This document shows positions 7,919 to 12,773 of a stretch of DNA of 12,773 bases, piece by piece. The stretch lies in NCBI GenBank assembly GCA_017642565.1, contig JAGCOU010000015.1, positions 1 through 12,773 on the forward strand. Reading direction: 5' to 3'. Under the pieces are notes generated by a model that saw nothing but the letters and a program-made list of their open reading frames with translations, was not told where the DNA came from and did not search any database. Each line of letters begins with the position of its first letter. Within the stretch, counting starts at the first letter, position 1. The position numbers and the translations under genes are program-made. This DNA comes from Alphaproteobacteria bacterium. Its GTDB lineage: Bacteria > Pseudomonadota > Alphaproteobacteria > Rs-D84.

Positions 7919-8269
7919 ATGTTAGCATTTACAAACGCAGATGAAAAAAAATCTCCAACAATTGTGGGGGCAGGTTGTGTTTTAAAAGGTAACATTGACA
8001 CTGACCACACTGTTCAAATTCACGGCACTGTCCGTGGTAACATTGTCGCAGAAACCATTATTATCGGTCGCGGTGGTAATGTAATTGGGGATATCACAGC
8101 ACGCACACTGTTTTTGCACGGCTCTCTCAAAGGCAACGCTTCGGTAGATACAGCCAACGCCTTTTCTAACGCTCAAATGTGCGGGACACTTTTTTATAAA
8201 ACGCTAAACATTACAGGAAACACAGGATTGGAATGCAAATTAGAGAGAAAAAAGGACGAAAAGAAATGA
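7919..8269 (+). CDS. Bactofilin
   Basis: Bactofilins are small cytoskeletal proteins that self-assemble into nucleotide-independent filaments, often at the inner membrane, and position wall enzymes. This 116-aa protein has the DUF583/bactofilin core at about residues 11-105: regular short beta strands with the repeated Gly/hydrophobic pattern (VLKGNIDTD, VQIHGTVRGNI, IIIGRGGNVIGDI, LFLHGSLKGNA). A polar N-terminal tail of about 10 residues and a Lys/Glu-rich C-terminal tail flank it, the usual architecture. The ATG at 7919 is preceded by AAGGAAAGGA, and an ATG at 7912 is out of frame. It sits 14 nt after the M23 gene and overlaps rpiB by 4 nt, so all four genes here are probably co-transcribed. 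Confidence 0.93.
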   Translation: MLAFTNADEKKSPTIVGAGCVLKGNIDTDHTVQIHGTVRGNIVAETIIIGRGGNVIGDITARTLFLHGSLKGNASVDTANAFSNAQMCGTLFYKTLNITGNTGLECKLERKKDEKK

Positions 8270-8715
8270 AAAATACCGATATATCAAATGTTTACATCGC
8301 AGCAGACCACCGCGGAGTAGGTCTTAAACTATATCTTTACGAAATGCTGATGGCAGACGGATATAACGTTGTAAACCTTGGCACAGACGATTTAAACACA
8401 CCTGTTGATTTTCCTGATATTGCAAATAAATTGGCTGATAAAATGCTAAACGACCCTGAATCTCGTGGGATTTTAATTTGTGGCACGGGGGCAGGTATGG
8501 AAATTGCCGCGAATCGTCACAGACATATTCGTGCTTCGCGTTGCGAAAGACCAGAACAGGCCCGCGATGACAGATTCCATGACGATATAAATGTCTTGGC
8601 ACTTGCAGCGGACGATATAGATATTGAAATTGCGTTTTTATGCGCACAGGCTTTTTTGGAAAGCCCATTTGATAATTGTGAAAAACGCATACGCAGACTA
8701 GAAAAAATTTCTTAA
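8266..8715 (+). CDS. rpiB: Ribose-5-phosphate isomerase B (RpiB/LacAB family)
   Basis: RpiB interconverts ribose 5-phosphate and ribulose 5-phosphate in the non-oxidative pentose phosphate pathway. Starting at the ATG at 8266 gives 149 aa, the usual family length; an upstream ATG at 8233 would add 11 residues that belong to the end of the bactofilin frame. Visible hallmarks are AADHRG (12-17), the catalytic ICGTGAG with Cys72, IAANR (80-84) and the FHDDINVLAL block with His105, aligned with E. coli HNDTNVL. The ATG overlaps the bactofilin TGA as ATGA, and AAAGGA lies upstream. It is the last gene of the operon, followed at once by a strong terminator. LacA/LacB-type isomerases share the fold, but with a single gene RpiB is the better reading. 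Confidence 0.9.
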   Translation: MKNTDISNVYIAADHRGVGLKLYLYEMLMADGYNVVNLGTDDLNTPVDFPDIANKLADKMLNDPESRGILICGTGAGMEIAANRHRHIRASRCERPEQARDDRFHDDINVLALAADDIDIEIAFLCAQAFLESPFDNCEKRIRRLEKIS

Positions 8716-8728
8716 AAGAAAACCTATT

Positions 8729-8756
8729 AAAAAAAACGCCCATTTGGGCGTTTTTT
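8729..8756. terminator. Bidirectional intrinsic terminator between rpiB and leuS
   Basis: The left arm AAAAAACGCCC (8731-8741), the loop ATTT and the right arm GGGCGTTTTTT (8746-8756) form an 11-bp hairpin. The plus strand continues in a T-rich run after rpiB, and the minus strand has eight Ts (8736-8729) after leuS. It therefore works in both directions. The right arm overlaps the leuS stop codon (8755-8757). Confidence 0.9.
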
Positions 8757-11157
8757 ATTTTTTAACAACAAAATTAACCAATTTTTTCGGGACAACTATG
8801 GTTTTTATAATAGTTGCGCCATCCAGTTGCTTTGCGGCGTTTTGTTTTGCTGTTTCAATCAAATCATTTTCAGTTATATCCACAGGAACAACAAAATCAC
8901 GCGCGCGTTTTCCGTTTACAGACACAACTATGGTCATATCATTTTCAACCAATTTAGATGCATCAAATGTCGGCCATGGTTCAAATACCAAAGTATCTTT
9001 GTGTCCCAGTCTTTCCCACATTTCTTCGGTTAAATGCGGCGCAAACGGATTTAATAATTGAATTAAAATCTCATAAGCCTTGCGTGGCATCTTCCCGCCA
9101 GAAAATTCGTTTATAAATTCCATCATCGCAGATATAGAAGTATTAAATTCCATGTTTTCGATTTTACCAGTAATATCAGCGACCAATTTATTAACTAACT
9201 TATCTTGAGCATCCGTCAAAGGCTCGTCTGTTAAATTATCAGCAAAAGCCTCTATGCGTTTTAAAAATCTTTGTCCGCCTGACAAAGCGCCTTCGGTCCA
9301 AAGGGTATTATTTTTCCATGGCCCCAAAGACAATATCGCCACGCGAGACGCATCAGCCCCAGCAGATTCCAACAATTCTATCACTTGGAAACCATTACCA
9401 CGAGATTTAGATATTTTATACCCATCGCTTCCCAATACTAAACCTTGGGCAGTGCGTTTCGCATAGGGTTCTGGTGTATTAACCAAACCAAGGTCATACA
9501 AAGCATGGTGCCAAAATCTTGAATAAATCAAATGACGAGTATTATGTTCATGCCCACCATTATAATGATTTACAGGCATCCATTTTTCCATTTGTTCGCG
9601 GGAACAGAATTCTTTGTCGTTCTTTGGATCAAGATAACGCAAGAAATACCAACTCGACCCAGCCCAACCTGGCATCGTATCAGTTTCGCGTTTTGCAGGC
9701 CCACCACATTTGGGGCAGGTTGTATTCACCCAATCTGTTGCACGCGCAAGTGGTGATTCTCCGTCATCAGTTGGGCGATAGTCTGTCATATATGGTTGCA
9801 TTAATGGCAGTTCATCTTCCGGCACACATTGCCACCCACATTTTTCACAATGAACAAGTGGTATAGGTTCGCCCCAATACATTTGACGCGAAAATCCCCA
9901 ATCTTTTAATTTATATTTTGTGGCAGCACGGACAAAGCCATAATCGCTTCCGTATTTAATAGCTGCAGCGATTGCCTCTTCTTTATCCATACCGTCCAAG
10001 AAACCAGAATTAATGTGTTTACCATCTATTTCCCATGCTTCTTTTTCGACATCACCACCAGCCAACACAGGAATAATCGGCAAACCAAATTTTTTCGCAA
10101 AAGCCCAATCGCGTCCATCATGTGCAGGCACAGCCATAATAGCCCCAAACCCATAATCTGCCAACACATAATCAGATATAAATATAGGTGTTTCTGTGTT
10201 ATTAAACGGATTTACCGCTTTGACACCCTTTAATTCTACACCTGTCTTTTCTTTGGTTACATCAGTTCTTTCGATTTCGCTTTTGGCCATTGATTCTTTG
10301 ATATAATTCTTTACTTCATCAGCATTTTGAATTTTACCTTCACTAAGCCATTTGCGCACTAATTTATGTTCTGGTGCCAACACGCAAAAAGTCACACCGA
10401 ATATAGTATCCACGCGTGTTGTGTAAACAGTCATAACATCATCGCCAACCTTGAAATCAACTTCTGCCCCGACAGATTTACCAATCATATTGATTTCGTC
10501 TTTTTTGACACGTTCGTCAAAATCAACATTCTTTAACCCATCAAGCAATTTTTCGGCATAATTAGACAGACGCAAATTCCATTGCATTTTTAATTTTTTT
10601 TCAACATCACCATGGCAGCGATTGCATTTTCCGTCTTCTAATTCTTCATTAGTTAGGGTAGTTCTGCAATTTGGACACCAATTCATAGGCAATTCAGATT
10701 TATAAGCCAAATCGTTTTTAAAAAATTGTTGGAACATCCACTGGGTCCATTTAATATATTCTGGATCAGAACTCGCAATTCTGGTTTCAGGATTAACAGA
10801 CCAACCCGCTATGTCCATAACTTCGGCATAAGCCTTTTTTAATTCTTCCGCAATCTCAGCAGGATGTTTTCCAATCTTGGTTGCATAATGTTCTGCCGTA
10901 ATTCCCATAGCATCAAACCCCATAGGAAACAAAACATCATATCCCAAACGGCGGCGAAATCTGGACATAACATCCATTCCTGTGTAAATCAACAAATGCC
11001 CAGCATGCAAGCCAGCCCCAGACAAAAACGGAAATTCCACCAAAGTATAAAACCTTGGTTTAGAACCATCGTTTTTTGGCACAAAAGCGCGTTCATCACG
11101 CCATCTTTTTTGCCATTTTGATTCACGCATTTTTATTTTTTGTATATCATCGCTCAT
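8755..11157 (-). CDS. leuS: Leucyl-tRNA synthetase
   Basis: A class I aminoacyl-tRNA synthetase charging tRNA-Leu. Using the ATG at 11157 it has 800 aa. The HIGH-type motif is HAGH (51-54) in LSGAGLHAGH. Zinc-knuckle pairs are C161/C164 with C178/C181 and C437/C440 with C481/C484. The CP1 editing domain is intact, with TTRVDTIFG (246-254) and AHDGRD (345-350). KISKS is at 581-585, and a helical anticodon-binding domain and C-terminal domain follow. I prefer the ATG at 11157 because GGTGG lies 6 nt upstream; the ATG at 11169 has no ribosome site. Some motifs (GLHAGHLLIYTG, YNGGHEHNTRHLIYSRFWH) differ from the usual proteobacterial LeuRS and recall forms from candidate-phyla bacteria. It ends in the shared terminator with rpiB. 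Confidence 0.95.
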   Translation of the reverse strand: MSDDIQKIKMRESKWQKRWRDERAFVPKNDGSKPRFYTLVEFPFLSGAGLHAGHLLIYTGMDVMSRFRRRLGYDVLFPMGFDAMGITAEHYATKIGKHPAEIAEELKKAYAEVMDIAGWSVNPETRIASSDPEYIKWTQWMFQQFFKNDLAYKSELPMNWCPNCRTTLTNEELEDGKCNRCHGDVEKKLKMQWNLRLSNYAEKLLDGLKNVDFDERVKKDEINMIGKSVGAEVDFKVGDDVMTVYTTRVDTIFGVTFCVLAPEHKLVRKWLSEGKIQNADEVKNYIKESMAKSEIERTDVTKEKTGVELKGVKAVNPFNNTETPIFISDYVLADYGFGAIMAVPAHDGRDWAFAKKFGLPIIPVLAGGDVEKEAWEIDGKHINSGFLDGMDKEEAIAAAIKYGSDYGFVRAATKYKLKDWGFSRQMYWGEPIPLVHCEKCGWQCVPEDELPLMQPYMTDYRPTDDGESPLARATDWVNTTCPKCGGPAKRETDTMPGWAGSSWYFLRYLDPKNDKEFCSREQMEKWMPVNHYNGGHEHNTRHLIYSRFWHHALYDLGLVNTPEPYAKRTAQGLVLGSDGYKISKSRGNGFQVIELLESAGADASRVAILSLGPWKNNTLWTEGALSGGQRFLKRIEAFADNLTDEPLTDAQDKLVNKLVADITGKIENMEFNTSISAMMEFINEFSGGKMPRKAYEILIQLLNPFAPHLTEEMWERLGHKDTLVFEPWPTFDASKLVENDMTIVVSVNGKRARDFVVPVDITENDLIETAKQNAAKQLDGATIIKTIVVPKKLVNFVVKK

Positions 11158-11193
11158 AATTGCCACCATTTTATTATTAAATTCAACCAGACA

Positions 11194-11222
11194 ATTTTAT
11201 ATGCAACATCCCGAAAATTCAA
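11194..11222 (-). promoter_or_regulatory. leuS promoter
   Basis: On the minus strand TTGAAT (11222-11217) and TAAAAT (11199-11194) are separated by 17 nt. Transcription would start near 11187, leaving about 30 nt that contain the GGTGG ribosome site for the ATG at 11157. This agrees with the chosen start codon. No T-box or other long leader fits in the space. Confidence 0.55.
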
Positions 11223-11240
11223 GTGTTTTTATTTTACCCC

Positions 11241-11269
11241 TTGACAAAAGACTCAAAAATCACTATAAT
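11241..11269 (+). promoter_or_regulatory. Full-consensus sigma70 promoter
   Basis: TTGACA (11241-11246), a 17-nt spacer and TATAAT (11264-11269): both hexamers and the spacing match the consensus exactly. Transcription should start near 11276. It is the strongest promoter in the window by inspection and drives the structured leader and the exported hydrolase gene. It is divergent from, and does not overlap, the leuS promoter. Confidence 0.85.
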
Positions 11270-11275
11270 ACAATT

Positions 11276-11457
11276 GAACAAGATGAACTTTTGGTTCCCT
11301 GGGAACAGGGCGGGCTGTCCAAAAAGAGTAGGGCAAGTCGGGATGTCTTAATAAAGATGTTCGAATGTATACCGCGGCTTCATCTCTGCGGTAAACCAAT
11401 CAAATGAAACAATGTTTGCGCAACTGCGTACACATTTGATTGCAAAAGGAGCCCGAG
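11276..11457 (+). promoter_or_regulatory. Structured 5' leader RNA, possible translational riboswitch
   Basis: About 180 nt lie between the consensus promoter and the ATG at 11458. Visible helices are GTTCC/GGAAC (11294-11298 with 11302-11306), ATGTCTT/AAGATGT (11343-11349 with 11354-11360, two wobbles), ACCGCGG/CTGCGGT (11371-11377 with 11386-11392) and a 10-bp stem at 11397-11442. CGGGCT (11311-11316) can also pair with AGCCCG (11450-11455), and CC (11319-11320) with GG (11448-11449), covering the GGAG ribosome site. This would allow on/off control of translation. I find no known riboswitch, SRP, tmRNA or RNase P signature. An independent small RNA processed from this region is an alternative. 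Confidence 0.5.
11397..11442 (+). repeat. Inverted repeat / hairpin just before the ribosome site
   Basis: CAATCAAATG (11397-11406) and CATTTGATTG (11433-11442) are a perfect 10-bp inverted repeat. Inside it CGC/GCG around the loop AACT (11422-11425) and TGT/ACA continue the stem, leaving a bulge. No T-run follows, so it is not an intrinsic terminator. It ends 5 nt before the GGAG of the ribosome site. Confidence 0.7.
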
Positions 11458-12336
11458 ATGAAATTCAAAAAAATAGTCCCTTACTTCTTAGCCGCAACGG
11501 CATTTTTGTCTTCTAACGCACTTGCTTCATACACTAATGAAACAAATCCTCGCAAAGTTATCAAATTTGAACTCATAGATACTGTATCTGGCAAAACAGA
11601 AGCTGAATACGACCTGCAAAAACAAATCGCAGAAAATAAAGCCATCAAATTAGTCACAAATTACATAGATAACGCGATAAATGGTGTGAACCACATCTTG
11701 GCATCCAAAAAGAAAACAAGTTATCCATCCGCTGTCCGCAAAGAATTACCCGGCGCACCAGTGAACAGTGAACACACTTTGCACTGTTTATACGGACAAT
11801 ATACCCAATTGAATCGCGCCATCACAGAACTCGGTGACACTATTCAAATAATTCCAAAAACAGATAACGCCCATATGGCAACATCTTCATTTAGACGCCA
11901 CATGACAAAATTATACAAAAACGAAGAATACCCAAATTCGATTTACAGCGGTCACCTTTATTCCACAGATAAAGAATATAACAAAGCCCTCGACAGATAT
12001 CTGGCTGTAAAAACTAAGGGAAAAACAGAAAACATCGACAGCCTGCGTGCAAAATACACAGCAGATTTTGAAAAAAATAATTTCTGTGCCAGCTCTTTAA
12101 ACCCAGGCACTATTATAATCGTCAGTTCTGGACACGCCATTATGTATTTGGGTCAGGGCAGAATTGAAAACAATCAATTTGTCCCAGACGCAAACGGCAC
12201 AGCAATCTGTTGTTCATATAACGCAGAACAGCCTGCAACATGCCTATCAACATGGAACACAGACAAAGCGTTTGCCGCGGACATTCAAAATATCGCCACG
12301 ACAAAATATTACGCAATGGCAACCAAAACGCGTTAA
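11458..12336 (+). CDS. Exported putative papain-fold (NlpC/P60/CHAP-like) hydrolase
   Basis: A 292-aa protein with a clear signal peptide (FKK, hydrophobic 6-20, ALA before S25), so exported. I do not recognise a named family. Near the C-terminus, LNPGTIIIVSSGHAIMYLGQG (214-234, key residues PG, H226 and YLG) resembles the 'PGDLVFF...HVGIYLG' strand pair that carries the active-site His in NlpC/P60 and CHAP amidases. Cys110, in LHCLYGQYTQL at the start of a likely helix, would be the nucleophile. Other cysteines are 210, 251, 252 and 262. The role would be peptide or peptidoglycan cleavage in the periplasm or outside the cell; this is inference. The ATG at 11458 has AAGGAG 6 nt upstream; an in-frame TTG at 11440 lies inside the leader hairpin. 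It follows a consensus promoter and a structured leader. Confidence 0.85.
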   Translation: MKFKKIVPYFLAATAFLSSNALASYTNETNPRKVIKFELIDTVSGKTEAEYDLQKQIAENKAIKLVTNYIDNAINGVNHILASKKKTSYPSAVRKELPGAPVNSEHTLHCLYGQYTQLNRAITELGDTIQIIPKTDNAHMATSSFRRHMTKLYKNEEYPNSIYSGHLYSTDKEYNKALDRYLAVKTKGKTENIDSLRAKYTADFEKNNFCASSLNPGTIIIVSSGHAIMYLGQGRIENNQFVPDANGTAICCSYNAEQPATCLSTWNTDKAFAADIQNIATTKYYAMATKTR

Positions 12337-12346
12337 ATTTTTAATC

Positions 12347-12376
12347 TTGCTTTTATTTCTATATTTGTGTTAATAT
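12347..12376 (+). promoter_or_regulatory. Promoter of the second leader and the 12582 gene
   Basis: TTGCTT (12347-12352), an 18-nt spacer and TAATAT (12371-12376) preceded by TGT, an extended -10. Transcription should start near 12383, right at the first leader hairpin. It lies just after the stop codon of the preceding gene (12336), so the final gene is transcribed separately. Confidence 0.55.
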
Positions 12377-12382
12377 AACTCC

Positions 12383-12581
12383 GTCAGGGAGAGTTTTCCT
12401 GATGGGGTGTAACGACCTGTTTTGAAGTGCGTCCTTTGGACGTTAAAGACTCCAACCAAATTGGGTTGGAGGGCTGCAAAATATAAAGAATATGCACACA
12501 ATTTCACTTCAAATTGTCGTTAACCTCCAACCACCTTTTTAATCTGGTGGTTTTTTGTTATGAACAAAAATGGGGGAAACA
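12383..12581 (+). promoter_or_regulatory. Structured leader with attenuator architecture
   Basis: About 200 nt precede the ATG at 12582. Hairpin 1 pairs 12382-12390 with 12396-12404. Hairpin 2 is CGTCC/GGACG (12430-12434 with 12438-12442). Hairpin 3 is CTCCAACC/GGTTGGAG (12450-12457 with 12464-12471), 8 bp. Hairpin 4 is ACAATTT/AAATTGT (12498-12504 with 12511-12517). An intrinsic terminator lies at 12529-12556. GGTTGGAGG (12464-12472) is also perfectly complementary over 9 bp to CCTCCAACC (12524-12532), which overlaps the left arm of the terminator. Hairpin 3 and the terminator are thus mutually exclusive with an antiterminator. I do not recognise a known aptamer in the 5' part. Confidence 0.6.
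12529..12556 (+). terminator. Intrinsic terminator inside the leader (attenuator)
   Basis: AACCACC (12529-12535), the loop TTTTTAATCT and GGTGGTT (12546-12552) form the stem, with Ts running through 12556. It lies 26 nt before the ATG of the next gene, with no room for a separate promoter, so it should act as a conditional attenuator and not as a gene-end terminator. Confidence 0.7.
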
Positions 12582-12773
12582 ATGCACAAAATATTATTAA
12601 CTTCTGTAACAGCAATATTTGCAATTATGCCTGCTTTTGCAGATACCGTGACGACACTGCCAAATAACGCAGTATGTAATGAAACGAATCTTGGCACTTC
12701 GAGTGGCGCCGCAGATATAGAAGTTGCATGGGAAGCAAACACGATAACAACCCAGTGGTATACTGGATACGGC
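12582..12773 (+). CDS. Exported protein, N-terminal fragment (truncated by the window end)
   Basis: The first 64 codons of a gene that continues past the window. Residues 1-20 form a signal peptide (MHKILL, hydrophobic core, AFA before D21). The visible mature part is Thr/Asn/Gly-rich with one Cys (32) and ends in WYTGYG. No family can be assigned. The ATG at 12582 is preceded by GGGGG at 12572-12576 with a 5-nt spacer; the in-frame ATG at 12570 lacks a ribosome site. It is controlled by the leader and attenuator just upstream. Confidence 0.8.
   Translation, partial: MHKILLTSVTAIFAIMPAFADTVTTLPNNAVCNETNLGTSSGAADIEVAWEANTITTQWYTGYG

Noticed and set aside
9254..9866. Long plus-strand frames opposite leuS
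   Set aside because: They are antisense shadows of leuS codon structure, without ribosome sites or protein-like composition.
11283..11351. A 22-codon frame (begins MNFWFPGN) in the first leader, possibly a leader peptide
   Set aside because: It begins 7 nt after the predicted transcript start with no Shine-Dalgarno, has no run of one regulatory amino acid, and coincides with bases better explained by RNA pairing. Not excluded, but unsupported.
11201..11407. A 68-codon open frame spanning the leuS/exported-gene intergenic region
   Set aside because: It starts upstream of the full-consensus promoter at 11241-11269, runs through that promoter and through RNA hairpins, has no ribosome site and no recognisable protein character.
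11276..11457. Identification as 6S RNA, SRP RNA, tmRNA or RNase P RNA
   Set aside because: The SRP GGAAGGAAGCAGCC-type loop, a tmRNA acceptor end or tag, and RNase P conserved blocks are all absent. A 6S-like single long hairpin is not evident, because the two ends do not pair well.
12383..12530. Known riboswitch classes (glycine, TPP, cobalamin, SAM-II, preQ1, ZTP, guanidine) for the second leader
   Set aside because: GGGAGAG near the start recalls part of the glycine aptamer, but none of the other conserved blocks of these classes could be found by eye.
1..12773. CRISPR arrays, insertion sequences, transposases, phage genes or attachment sites
   Set aside because: No regularly spaced repeats, no terminal inverted repeats and no integrase or transposase frames were seen. 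The tRNA genes at 21-204 have no flanking duplicate of their 3' ends in the window.

Overview
The window is AT-rich, double-membrane bacterial chromosome, most likely from an alphaproteobacterium. The evidence is lipid A genes (lpxA, lpxB), an envelope M23 peptidase paired with a bactofilin, a YfiC/TrmN6-type methyltransferase, and several exported Ala/Thr/Asn-rich, Cys-containing proteins without obvious relatives. The low GC and the style of the exported proteins recall uncultured gut-associated alphaproteobacteria of the RF32/Enterousia kind, but that placement is inference from memory and not a database match. UGA is used as a stop, so the code looks standard.

Layout: (1) 21-204, two tRNA genes on the minus strand, tRNA-Leu(CAG) then tRNA-Ala(CGC), behind a good sigma70-type promoter. 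(2) 343-2898 (+), a large exported Cys-rich protein of unknown function. (3) 2916-5905 (-), lpxB and lpxA overlapping, preceded by a polytopic membrane protein of unknown function; lpxA-lpxB appear to have their own extended -10 promoter. (4) 5944-8715 (+), a tight four-gene operon: TrmN6-like methyltransferase, membrane-anchored M23 peptidase, bactofilin and RpiB, with ATGA overlaps at two of the three junctions. It ends in a strong bidirectional terminator shared with (5) leuS, 8755-11157 (-). (6) 11241-12773 (+), two consecutive exported-protein genes. Each has its own promoter and a structured 5' leader of about 180-200 nt. The first encodes a putative papain-fold (NlpC/P60/CHAP-like) hydrolase; the second runs off the window.

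Functional picture: much of the window concerns the cell envelope. LpxA and LpxB carry out the first and the disaccharide-forming steps of lipid A synthesis. The M23 peptidase and bactofilin are a recurrent pair that localises peptidoglycan remodelling. The remaining exported proteins probably act in the periplasm or at the surface. The most interesting non-coding content is the pair of leaders. The one at 12383-12581 has a textbook set of mutually exclusive helices (anti-antiterminator, antiterminator, terminator). The one at 11276-11457 can pair an internal CGGGCT with AGCCCG overlapping the Shine-Dalgarno sequence. Both look like cis-regulatory RNAs, and I recognise neither as a known riboswitch class.
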